From contig JAJKFJ010020788.1 of the NCBI GenBank assembly GCA_027382625.1, positions 62,001 through 126,000 on the forward strand: a stretch of DNA of 64,000 nucleotides. Direction: 5' to 3'. Shown piece by piece: positions 1-10,394 of this stretch (the stretch's first letter is position 1; each line of letters begins with the position of its first letter). Source of the stretch: Tetmemena sp. SeJ-2015. Lineage: Eukaryota; Ciliophora; Spirotrichea; Sporadotrichida; Oxytrichidae. The notes beneath the pieces were generated by a model, which was not told the origin of the DNA, did no database searches, and worked only from the letters and a program-made list of their open reading frames with translations. A program made the position numbers and the translations under genes.

Positions 1-364
1 CCCACCTAAATGCTATCCTAGCAAAAGTTAATTAGGGATGCTCACAACAAGTGCGTTTTAGAACCAGATTTCAGGAATAACCAAAATTGAGAAAAGATAA
101 TTTAATTAGCAATATATTTTGACACTGTTAAAGCAATCACAAGTGAAGCCAATAATATGACTTCAAGATTATATTTTAGTCGCAAAAGAGGTTTATTTTA
201 TAGATCTATCAAACAAAATATAATGGAAGAACAAAATGAGCTCGACTAATAAAATATAAATATGTCAGCTGCTCATAGTAAATTTTCTAAACGTCAGCAT
301 CCTATATTGAACCTAAATCAGTGTTTTATATTATGTTCGATAACAAAGAATCAGTATAATAGTC

Positions 365-836
365 ATGGCCAAGAGACTATAAATTAGGAATTATTTATTT
401 TAGACTATAACTCAGTCGATGACTTAGGACAGAGCTCCAGTTTACTATAGGTTGAATTTGATTAGTGTATATGAGGGTTGTGAAAAGTAGATCTATAGGG
501 TTGGGAAAAAGTGGAGCGTTAAGTGCCTTATTTAAATAAAATTAATTTTTGAATTTAATCACGAATAGAATCTAAGATGAAAGAGAAGAACTTCATGGTG
601 GCATTTTCGTAGCAGGCTTAAAATTCGATGACATGTAACAACTGACTCAGGATAGCAAAAAGCAAAAGGTAAAGTCAGAGGGAGAAGAAACAAAAATTTT
701 GAGCGACGGATTTAAGAACTTGTTGATAAGCCAAACTACAAACCAATCCTTCAATTCAGAAGTGAATCCTCTCTAATCAAGGAACACAGAAACCGTCAAG
801 ATGAAGGCTGATGACTACTACTTGATACATCGCTGA
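365..836 (+). CDS. Possible germline gene fragment, unknown product
   Basis: From ATG 365 one frame is open to TGA 578-580 and reads as ordinary polar protein, including the stretch YEGCEKQIYRVGKKW. A second frame is open from about 590 to TGA 834-836 and includes LHGGIFVAGLKFDDM. The two frames overlap around an AT-rich stretch (530-570), as expected if one gene were cut by an IES there, but I could not find a pointer pair that joins them cleanly. No domain is recognised. Because only TGA is a stop, chance frames of this length occur in AT-rich DNA, so this is a weak call. Confidence 0.3.
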
Positions 837-1015
837 GAGACTGTAACTTGGATTGACATGTTCTACCATTTATATTAAAAAGCTATATATCTAATTGCGT
901 AAATATATTAAAAGTCAAATCTCCACTTTCTTCCTCATCATAGATCAACTTTTCACAACACTTCTTTTCACTAATCATATTCAACCTATAATGTCTGGAA
1001 GCTAGTGAAAGCAAA

Positions 1016-1336
1016 ATGAGAAGTGATAATAAGTACTATTTTCAAAATTCTCTATAAGGGCTCAAAGCTTCATAACCTACTCCCTCAAAGTCTCAAATAC
1101 ATCACACTCACAAGAACACAGACTGGAGAAATTAACTTTATACTTTTTTATACTGCTTTGAAGAGGAAAAATATAGAAAATTATCAGAGGAATAGAACTC
1201 ATAGTTCAAGCTAAAATATTCACAAAAGCTAGGTCTTTAAATTAAATATTGTTTTACTTAACCCACCTTTGCACAAATAATCTTCATACATGCCCTCACG
1301 GCGCGTCTTTAATTGCATTTAAGAAGGAGCAAATGA
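1016..1336 (+). CDS. Possible small hypothetical protein (106 aa)
   Basis: ATG 1016 to TGA 1334-1336 gives 107 codons with Gln from TAA/TAG. It is hydrophilic at the N-terminus and has the segment CFTQPTFAQIIFIHALTARL near the C-terminus. A second frame (from about 1023) is also open here, so coding is not proven. No family is recognised. Confidence 0.25.
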
Positions 1337-3720
1337 AGATAGCTCTATTATTAACCTATAAGATTCAGAGATCTCTTTAGAGAATCTTATTTTAACTTCT
1401 TTTTTTAAATCCTTCAAATCAAGATAAAACTTATGAAAATAAATACTTATAAGCCGAATAATTAAAACAAAGAAACTTCACGAATGCAGACATAAGGTGC
1501 TTAGGTGAAAAATCATAAACAAAGTTGAATAAGCATGGAGAGGTTGAAGCCGAGATTACATAAAAACTTATACAATATGATTTCTTTCTTTTAATATAAG
1601 TATTTTTATTTTCAACCAGCTGATTATCACTTAATTTTAGAGTGAAAGAGTATGAAGAATTAAAGTGCATTCAAGGCATAACAATATTCATTTTTATTAA
1701 GACTTCACCTATTTAAGGTTTATTTCATTAAGCCAAAATAATGATAATAGGTCATTGTTTCTATTAAAGGTTTCGCTCAGGAAATTTTATAAAGTGGTTC
1801 AGCATTTGCTCTGTAATAAAGTTTGAATAATTAGGCCAAGTCTTTATTTAAATACAAATCTCAGCTTTCTAAGTTTAACAGGTCAGCTTCATCAATTTTT
1901 TGCCATATGATTAAATTTAAGAAACTAACTATGATAAGGCTTACTTGATCATGTGCCGTAAATAAATAATTGACTTTCTTCTCTTGATAACTTTCATCTA
2001 AGATGAAAACTTTTTAAACGCTTCATTTGAAACCTGAGAAAGCAGTTTATTTTTTAATTCTTTTAAAATCAAGAGATCACTAACTGAATGTAAAATTTCT
2101 GTCACCCCTTGACTTAAGAAAGTCTATTACCAATAATTGCAGAGACTTCTCTTTTCATTTCAACTTTATTCTATTTAATTTAAATAATAGTGTGAAATAA
2201 AATAAATAAAATTTGCATTTTTAAAATAGTAATCAAATGGCAGATATAAACAAACCTCAACCATATCGCTTATTTTGATTAAGTGGATCTAAATTAATTA
2301 AGGACTAGTTAGCTATCAATTTTAATTTACTAAGAAAGAATTTCAGAAAATATATTTCTTTAATAGCTTACTTTTGCATAAATTAATAATTTACGTGAAA
2401 AATGCTAGCTAATCTTTTCTTATTAACATTTCTTATTTATTTAAATGGAGTGTCTTTTTTTATTTAAAGTTTATAATAAATATTATTTTGTTGGTTGACT
2501 GGAAATTTCTGAAAAATTAAATTACTAATGAAATAAAATAATTCAGCTAAATATTTATTCCAAAGGATTGATATCACAGAATGGTAAGTGTTTTAAATTA
2601 TTTATAATTGAATAAAAATATACTTATAATGTTCAAATAAGTCTTAAATTAATGAAAATAAACTTTGGATTTTGTTGTCTAGATTTCTATTTATTGATAT
2701 ATATGATTGGCAACCTTATTTAATTAAATTAAAATAGGATATTTAAGTGTGTAAAAATAAAATATATTTTGACATGTTTTTGGCTATATTAAATTGAGTT
2801 TAATTGACAATCGTAATAAATCCATTTATTTATCCTTAATTAAATGAGTGCTGCTATCGCAGAATATTATAGTTTACACATCGCTAAATATTTCACAATT
2901 TAACAGGCCCAATTGATCTCAGCAATAATTTAATTCACAATACTTACAACCTATGACCACTACGACTTGGTTTAGATTATACATTAAATACAGACTTTTT
3001 GTTATAGATTTTTCGATGGCGGAGAAAACGAAGACTCAAAATTTGTTTAAATAACCAAAACTAAAAGAGATAAGCTCATTACCCAAAAACAGGGACTTCA
3101 AAGTAAATCTATCATAAATTCATCTCTTTATTTAATTAAGCATCTGTGTTGAATTCTCGTGGCTGAAAAGACAAAGAGAGCAATAATTAAATTAAAGTGA
3201 AATTCAAAATAAAAAAGAAAATTGCCACCATTTTGATTAAATCTGCTCGCAAACTTGCAATCTATACTCTCTCAGAAAATATCTAATACTAGAAAGTATA
3301 GAAAATGGAGACATACTTGTCATTATTACACTTTTAAATTTTTGGATTTCAATTTAAAAGTTTAGCAAATATAGTACTTACATTAGATAAATATAAGCAT
3401 TTATTTCCTTTCCTAATATTTTGGAAGTATTCTATATTTGAATTTTAATGATTTATCCAGTTAATAACTGTGAAAACATGTACGTTGAAAGTCCTTTGCT
3501 TAGCGACGAGTTAGAAAATGATGTATCTAGCTTGGAAGGCCTTCTATAAGGAGGAAATTTATAGATATTCTCATTATAAAAGAGCTTCAATAAGCTTTTC
3601 TTTACGAAGTAACTGAAGCAAGCTGCCGTTCACCTTCCGCTAGGTCCATCCTCCCCTCACCCCTTGTAGTTTATTAACAGTTTGAAGACACAAAAGAAAT
3701 TCACAGCTCTTCTCGCCAAC
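1337..3720. other. AT-rich gap without a convincing gene
   Basis: The stretch is strongly AT-rich with no recognisable domain. A short frame near 3010-3170, reading FFDGGENEDSKFVQITK, looks protein-like and could be a macronuclear-destined segment of the kinase locus downstream. That is inference. Otherwise I see nothing in it. Confidence 0.5.
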
Positions 3721-3733
3721 CTCCAAATTTAAA

Positions 3734-5102
3734 ATGTATTCTAAAAATTTCTTATCTTATTTATCTAATAAATCTACTGCATCTAAGAGTTTAGGATATC
3801 AAGATTTGAGATAAAGAAGAAGATCGGCAAGGGATCCCAAGGCAGGTTTTTAAAGTTAAGACCTAATTATAAGAGATTTTTGAATCATCTTCAGATGAGG
3901 GTGAGCGCACTAATAACAATTATGCGATAAAAATTATTATTCTGATATCACAAATAAATTATCTCATTCTCTCTTATATATTTGGGCAATAAAAAATCTG
4001 AAAATGAGACAGCTGACTTAAGTCAGATTATTCATAATGAAATTAAGGTTTTGCGAAAGTTGAGACGACTCCGGGTCAAGAACGTTGGTGGGTTACGTTC
4101 AGTCATGGAAGACTATGAAAATATTTATATTCTCTAGGACTATAAATAAGGAGGAGACTTAAAATCCAAGGTCAAATAGTAAAACTTCTATTTAATAGAA
4201 TTTGCATTTAAATAGCAAAAGTGCTTAGAGGAGAATCAGATAAAGTCAATCCTGAGGTAAATATTAAGCACAGTAGGTAAGCTACATTCTCACAGAATAC
4301 TTCACAGGGACCTGACTCCTCAAAACGTGATGTTTGACCATAAAAGTTATTCTTTGGACGAAGAGGACTCTTTGAAGGTGAGCTTAGTTGATTTCGGTTT
4401 GGCACTTAAGCTTCAAGCGCATACCTAATGATTAAACCGATGTGGAACTCCAGGCTTTAATTTTTGTTGAGATTATTTTTTCCTTATCTAGGTTATATAG
4501 CACCAGAGGTACTAAATTTCTGTGAGTACTCGGAGAAAGCCGATATCTCAATTTTATATTGTGAATGTTGGATATCTTTAGTATAGGATGCATACTTTAC
4601 TATTTGATAGCTGGCGAGCATTTATTTGCTGGACACTAATCAGAGGAAATTCTGAAAGCTAATGCGCGCTGCAACACCGGCGACTCTCTGCTCCAAATTT
4701 AAGATAAACCCAAATAAATGGTCAACATGTTTCACAAAAATAGGTTATTCATTCTATATTAAATGTTGTTGAGTATGATTCACCCTGATGCCAGGAAAAG
4801 GCCCTCCGCGTAATAGGCGTTGGAGGGAGAGTGGTTCAATCAAAAATCAAGAAAAATATTCCAATTAAAAAATTAAATCCCTCATAGCTCTAATCAATAA
4901 TTCCATCAGTTATAGTCAAAATCAATTTTAATTTATTTCTTTAAAAGTCTCACGGAAAAAAGAATATCTTTTTATTTAGGAATAGTTTCAACAGATATAA
5001 ACAACATTTCTTAAGTGAAAAAATTAGAGAGCAGCTAAAAGAATATTTCATTTCAAAAACATGAAGTAGTGAGAGATAACCTGCTTAAAATTTTAGATTG
5101 AT
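3734..5102 (+). CDS. Ser/Thr protein kinase, IES-interrupted and possibly damaged
   Basis: Joined segments show the kinase order: glycine loop GKGSQGQVFKV (about 3825-3855), lysine motif YAIK (3921), catalytic loop HRDLTPQN (about 4305-4330), DFG in LVDFGLAL (about 4395), GTPGYIAPE (4445-4508), IFSIGCILYYLIAGE (4575-4615) and the late motif HPDARKRPS (about 4785). Three IESs with pointers ATAAAAA, AGG and GATATCT restore these motifs exactly. Two defects remain: the glycine loop needs one extra base near 3843, and an in-frame TGA lies at 4429-4431 just before the activation-segment CGTPG. In HRDLTPQN the usual HRDLKPEN lysine is Thr. The start is uncertain; ATG 3734 is in a different frame from the loop. 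It may be a pseudogene, a paralogue, or carry sequence errors. Confidence 0.65.
3934..3995 (+). other. IES, pointer ATAAAAA (kinase)
   Basis: Direct repeats are at 3927-3933 and 3989-3995. Removing 62 bp joins NNYAIK to KSENETADLS in one frame. Confidence 0.8.
4455..4492 (+). other. IES, pointer AGG (kinase)
   Basis: Repeats are at 4452-4454 and 4490-4492. Removing 38 bp recreates the kinase motif CGTPGYIAPEV. The segment lacks a 5' GT, so it is not an ordinary intron. Confidence 0.82.
4549..4577 (+). other. IES, pointer GATATCT (kinase)
   Basis: Seven-base repeats are at 4542-4548 and 4571-4577. Removing 29 bp yields EKADIFSIGCILYY, the conserved kinase subdomain IX. Confidence 0.9.
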
Positions 5103-5124
5103 GCAATGATTTTCTACTTAATTT

Positions 5125-5693
5125 AGTACAAAGACTTTTAATAGGGCCAAGATGAGCTTAGCGCTAAAGCAACAAAGCATGATAGAGGACAGTCCTGCTG
5201 ATAATAAAAGCTTTCTTATTTTCAATTTTATCTTCTCTAATCTAAAAAGCGAAGGCTCTCTCTCTGAAAATGTAAATGACTAAAATTAGCTGAGGAAAGT
5301 TGAAGTGGATGGGTAGGGTAATTTAGATTCTAAATCCCTAGGTGAAGGAGCAATAGGCTAGCTTTAAAGAAGGGTACTAGCTGACAAAATTAAGTTACCC
5401 CACCAGGAGTAAGAAAAGCTTTATTTTTCAGCAATTCGATAGAATTCCTCATTTTCAAACGCGAATATTTTAAAATAATAATAACCCTACAGCCTTTAAC
5501 AAATATATAAACGGTTTAGGATGTATTATTATATGAGTGAACAAAACTAGAAAAATGTGAGTAACTGGAAAAATTAAGATCCATCTTACTTGGACCTTTC
5601 TGACCTCTCATTATCGCACAGCTACAAATAAAAGCAAGGCGTCAATGAAAATCCTAAAATCTGGCTCAACCTTCCCATTCATATACATTATAA
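5125..5693 (+). CDS. Open frame downstream of the kinase, unknown
   Basis: A TGA-free frame of about 190 codons ends at TGA 5691-5693. It contains MSLALKQQSMIEDSPADNKS and a polar, Gln- and Ser-rich tail. It follows the kinase stop (about 5102) in another frame, so it could be the kinase C-terminus after an unresolved IES, or a separate gene. No domain is recognised. Confidence 0.3.
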
Positions 5694-6723
5694 GTGAATC
5701 TATTTTTTATTCTCGAGGAAGATTCAGAGATTTCATCTCTTTAAAAAAAACCTCTGAATAAAAATCCTTTTATTTGCTATATAAATAATCTATATTATGA
5801 AATATTTTTTGCAAAAAATTGTTTATAAATTTATCTCTTTAGGTTGGATAAGTTGGAGCTCGAAATATGGCAGGGTGGTAAATAGGTAGAGGGATAGGTT
5901 CATAGGAAGTGCCTGATTTATAAAAGGATAGGCGACTGAGCCTCTCACCTGACAAACAGGATCACTAAATAAGCTAAGATGTGCATTTATACATTCAAGA
6001 ACTGGACAGCAAGTATACATCATTACCATTTTAATTTACAAATAATTTCTATTTCATTATATTTTGAGAATAATCTCAAGGCGGAGAAGGTTATAAATGT
6101 CATTAAAACCAGAGAGAGTGGTTTCAAAACATACAGATTCCTCCGAGTCAAGTTCCGTTTAAAATTAAATCAACCACAGCAGCCCAAATCAATTCAAAAA
6201 AACTCACACTTGCTGTTTTCCAAAGACCAAGACGTAAAAAAGTCATTACAAAATTAAATAGATGAAAAGAATAATTATTATCAATTTTATTGTCATTCTT
6301 TTCTAGACTATTTTATTATAGAACAATCTTATTCATAGTTAAAATAGTTTGGAATACCAAAGTCACAAAAAATTTAAATCCTTTAAATATTTTATTTATA
6401 TATAAGTTCAATTAGTGAGGGATATGACTTCTCACAAAAGATCAAATATTAATTTATGACTTAAAATAATAGGCCGGTCAAGAAAAGAATATTTTAATGA
6501 TTAAGACACTTCTTTATAACTAATCAATATGCTCGCCTTAATTTGCAAATAGCCCTTGATTTATTTAATTGAGAGCTCTTCCAGAACTTACTCAACCTAC
6601 TTAGTAGGATAAGTTTATGTATATATGGTGGTGTGACGATATATAAATAGATATTTCAAAATCAATTTTAAATTAGCTTGAAATTTATAAATCCAAGGAG
6701 AGATATTTACAACAATTAGTAAA
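5694..6723. other. AT-rich gap, only weak open frames
   Basis: A plus-strand frame from about 5939 to 6510 lacks TGA and encodes a basic, Gln-rich sequence (RLKLNQPQQPKSIQKNS), but it has no domain. Such frames arise by chance when TGA is the only stop. Nothing else is supported. Confidence 0.4.
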
Positions 6724-7786
6724 TCAAAGATTTATCAATTTCGTAGAAGACGTTTAATTTTTCTGAGGGGATATCTAAGTAGATTTGACTTGCTTCATTG
6801 TAGTGTAAAATTCTTCATAGAGCTTCTAAATATCCCTATTGTTGTTGAGATCATGTGCCTCAATGACTTTTCTAAGTTGCTCCTCAGTAAGACCATAGTA
6901 AAGATAGAATAGATCGTTCTACAAGCCATCAATCACATCTTAGAGCTCTTCAGCGTTTGCTTCTCGCACAAAAATCTGAATTTCTTTATACTCTTGGAGG
7001 ATAATCTTCATTTCTCTAAGCACATAAGTCAAACATTTTAGAGTTTCGGCTTTTGTAAACCTCTTAGGGATCAGCATCCTTTCAGGCTTTATATCCTCAA
7101 TCAACTCTTCCACTCTTGAGATATCAGTTGTTGTTCTTTGAAGATGAGCATTTAGCAATTGATAATTAAAAGCATTCAAAATAAAAATTGGTACAAGGAG
7201 TCGGGGCTGACTAACAGCTGCTCACAAACTATTTCAAACACATCTTGGAAAATAAGCACTCCATCCTTGACATCTTACAGCTTCTGGATTATGTAGAGTC
7301 CAATCTGTTTACTTTTGAGCAATTGCACTCTGTTTTGTAGAATCTCCGCCTTGAATGCTCTCCTGTGAACTTTATAGTATTGCATGAGTGTGTCTATAAG
7401 CCTTTTCAAAAGCTGTGGGTTGACTCTTCGAATGTCTGTTACCAAAGGCTTCTAGATATCTATCAGCTCCTTATGCGCCAGCTCTTGTAGCTTTTTAAAA
7501 GAGGCATATTAGCGTCTATGCTGGTGCTCAATCATGCTAGAACTCACATCACCGTTTTCTAAGAACTCTAGAAACGACTGATTTTGAATGGTGTACTTGT
7601 CCTCTACGATTAGGTACTTCTAAACATTTGCTTAGTCTTCCTCCTCCTTCCCCCAAGCAGATAAGCGATCAAACTGGACCCACCAATTACAGCCAGAGCC
7701 ACTATCAATCCCATTTTTAAATACCTTCGCAATTTATTCATCTCACAGAGACGAAGAGATTTGTTTATTCTCAAAATATATGCCAT
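6724..7786 (-). CDS. Conserved-looking hypothetical protein
   Basis: The main frame runs from about 7755 down to TGA at 6724-6726 and is predicted mostly helical. It starts with the segment CNWWVQFDRLSAWGKEEEDQ, continues through KYLIVEDKYTIQNQ, LLKRLIDTLMQYYKVHRR and LQRTTTDISRVEELIEDI, and ends with an EF-hand-like helix region (LTEEQLRKVIEAHDLNNN). One IES (pointer CAATT) is needed to join SPDSLYQ to LLNAHLQ. The start is unclear: an overlapping frame from ATG 7786 encodes a short hydrophobic segment (GLIVALAVIGGSSLIAYLL) that could be an N-terminal membrane anchor or a shadow. I do not recognise the family. Confidence 0.6.
7162..7190 (-). other. IES, pointer CAATT
   Basis: Minus-strand repeats correspond to plus AATTG at 7157-7161 and 7186-7190. 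Removing 29 bp joins SPDSLYQ to LLNAHLQRTTT in frame. Confidence 0.8.
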
Positions 7787-8013
7787 AAGATAAGAGTATT
7801 TAAACAAAGATAGATAATAGTAGGGAGGCTTTAATACGAATCTGGCAAAGTCTGTAGTGGGTCAAATAAGCTAAATAAAATAGTGAGAATCAAATCAATA
7901 ATTAACATAGAAAAGTAAAGAACAAAGCCTAATATTCCAAAAAATTATCAAAGATAGATTAAATATAGAGATAAATAGTATATGAGCAATAATATTCTTT
8001 AATCCAAAATAAG

Positions 8014-10247
8014 ATGTCTCAAAGAAGAGATGAAGATAACGAGCCTTTGATAGCCATGGAATACGAAGGCCATGGCTCTGCAACCAAAGGAGAAAACTAC
8101 ATTATACAGCATTAAACCGTCATTTCTAATCTAGATCAGTCCTCCACTGATAATAGGTACAATATATCAACATTATAAGCTTTAGCAATATGGTCATGAG
8201 TCCAAGAACCTAGCAGGACTATCAAATTTCTAAAGCAAAATTTGTTCTGCTCATTTAATTTTTACTATAAAGACCTCAAGTACTATTCTGCAAATAAAGC
8301 TGGAATCCCGCATCTAAACCCTCAAGAAATAGCTGATATTCCTAAAACTGAAATAGATGCAGATCTCTTAATGGTTAAAGTCGACAATTTAAAGTCAAGG
8401 ACTATCTCTTTTTAAATTTGGAATATTTTATTGACTTCTTCCCTTGCTCCCAGTAAGATAGCTAATACTTAAGACATCTGACTTAAGGCGAAGAAAAGAA
8501 TGAGAAAAAGCAAGGTTCCTTCACAACTATATTTTCAGTTTGGAACTCCATGGTAGGTACTGGTCTGCTGACCATACCTTGGGCATTTGGTCAGTCCGGT
8601 TTTATTCTGGGTCTCAGTAAGAATTTCTAATTGATCTTATTACTCTGCTTTAGTCATCACTTTCATTCAGTTCGCTGTATCCTACTACACTTGCTACCTT
8701 GTTTTAAAAGTAGCTGGAGATGATGACGATTACAGTGACACATTGAAAAAATACTTCGGAAAGTAACTACCTATTGATACTTATTAAATGAGTTCATTAT
8801 AGAAAGGGGTGGGTAATTGGTATGATAACATTCATTGGAAACCTTTTCATCCCCATCATCTTGTACTTTTAACTGCTCGCCCAGAATCTGTACCCTGTCT
8901 TATTGGCAATAGGAGGATCTGATAGAACTATTGATACTGGCATCGATTTCAAGGAATTCTCATATTCTTATACTTGCATCATCATTTTTGTTAAAACAAA
9001 ATAGGATATCTTCAATTGGTAAAATAGAGAGGGAAACTTTCATGATCAAGTCTTTGAGATTTTAGAGAGATTTTGCTTGCCTTATGAGAAAGTGACAAAT
9101 AAAACCCGAATCTGGAGGTATATCATCTCCAGTTACCATAATAAGTTTAATTCGAGTAGTTTTAATGGAGTCCACCTCAAGTAAATAATTTTAATTTTGA
9201 AAAATTGATTTCCAATTTTTTATTCCACAATTATTCAAACAATTAGATTAAATAATTTTTGTGATTCTTTTGGGAATTACAGCAATACGTAATCTGGCTT
9301 TCTTTGTAAAAATAGCAACCTTAGGCGTGTTGTTCGTAATCATGATTATCATTTTCATCTTCGGCATGGGAATTTATGGTTTCACAAACACCGAATACGT
9401 ATATAGTGATGAAGATAAGCTTCTTCATCCCACTGCCAGTCTTATCGTTCTTTTCAATGGAGCGTTTGGCCCACTTATGGGAATCTTAGGAGGAGGCTAC
9501 TACCTACATAATATTTCCATTCCTATCGTCAAGAATGCCAAGAACCCAGAAAAGAACCAGAGAGACGTTTTCATCGGATACTTCATGGTTTTCATTTCCT
9601 ATGCAGTATGTGGTCTCTTCGGCTACTATGGTTTCTCTGGCTCAGCATTTGATGGTTAAGAGATTAAGCAGATATGCTTGCTCATGTTCAGCTCAAAGAA
9701 CATCCTAGCTATCATCATTAGATTCTGTGTCTTCTGTTAACTGCTTGCCTCTATGAGTTTGATCTTTGCAGTCCAAAGGCAACTTCTCTTCACCGTGATA
9801 TTCGGAAGCAACAAGCCTCGCTCAGTTAGAACCACCTGGTTGACTAACTTCCTTATTCTCTTGCCAACCTTCATTCTTGCAGTCTTCTATCCTCAAGTAG
9901 GAAAATTAGCAGGTTACCTTGGGAGTATAGGAGGTTTAGGTTGTATATACGTACTACCTACTGTTACCTATTTGAAGGCTCAGTATTTGGAAATTTACTA
10001 TCCCGTATTAGCAGAAGCCCTCAAGACGAATAAGTACGAGCTAACTTAGAACAAAGTAACTATGAGCCCTTAGATCACAGTCGACGACAAACTTCTAAGA
10101 GAAAAGCTAAAGCAGCGAAAAGAGGAAGGAAGAGAAAAGTAAAGCGAGAATATGGAGAAGAGGAAAAAGAGATTCATAATTGACATAATCGTGTGCACAA
10201 TAATCATCGGAATTGGATTGTTTGGAGTCATTGCTCAATACATCTGA
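8014..10247 (+). CDS. Amino-acid transporter, AAAP/SLC38-like membrane protein
   Basis: After removing four IESs and two GT-AG introns (8617-8653, 8763-8802) the frame is exactly 605 codons, from ATG 8014 to TGA 10245-10247. A hydrophilic N-terminal region of roughly 180 residues precedes the first transmembrane segment, which contains VWNSMVGTGLLTIPWAFGQS, the typical AAAP/SLC38 helix-1 signature. About ten further hydrophobic segments follow, including the helix with IRNLAFFVKIATLGVLF and FNGAFGPLMGILGGG. A basic cytoplasmic linker (LREKLKQRKEEGREKQ) leads to a last membrane helix ending in GLFGVIAQYI. The family moves amino acids, usually with H+ or Na+; the substrate cannot be read from the sequence. 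One IES (8992-9262) contains coding-like DNA, reported separately. Confidence 0.85.
8166..8191 (+). other. IES, pointer CAATAT (transporter)
   Basis: Repeats are at 8160-8165 and 8186-8191. Removing 26 bp joins DNRYN to MVMSPRTQQD in frame. Confidence 0.8.
8244..8262 (+). other. IES, pointer TTT (transporter)
   Basis: Repeats are at 8241-8243 and 8260-8262. Removing 19 bp joins ISKAKF to YYKDLKYY. The short pointer makes the exact borders uncertain by a base or two. Confidence 0.65.
8406..8431 (+). other. IES, pointer TAT (transporter)
   Basis: Repeats are at 8403-8405 and 8429-8431. Removing 26 bp joins KSRTI to DFFPCSQQD and fits the total codon count. Confidence 0.7.
8992..9262 (+). other. 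Long IES, pointer ATTTTTGT, with coding-like insert (transporter)
   Basis: Eight-base repeats are at 8984-8991 and 9255-9262. Removing 271 bp restores a continuous membrane helix, CIIIFVILLGITAIRNLAFF. Unlike the other IESs, its left two-thirds is not AT-rich and is open to TGA 9206-9208, encoding a protein-like sequence (HDQVFEILERFCLPYEKV, then RIWRYIISSYHNKFN). It may carry a segment of another gene. Confidence 0.8.
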
Positions 10248-10394
10248 TCCAATAAGTTAACTAAGTAATCTATGGTAACTATAGCAAGAGTCATAGATGA
10301 TCTATCCAAATAATATTCCAGTCTATTTATTCATCATAATCAAAGCTAAATTATATCCTCAAGATGCAAAGTAAAGTAGCATAATTAGAATAAA

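Noticed and set aside
4455..4492. Kinase interruption as a spliceosomal intron
   Set aside because: The segment does not begin with GT at the position that restores GTPGYIAPE, whereas an AGG repeat flanks it exactly.
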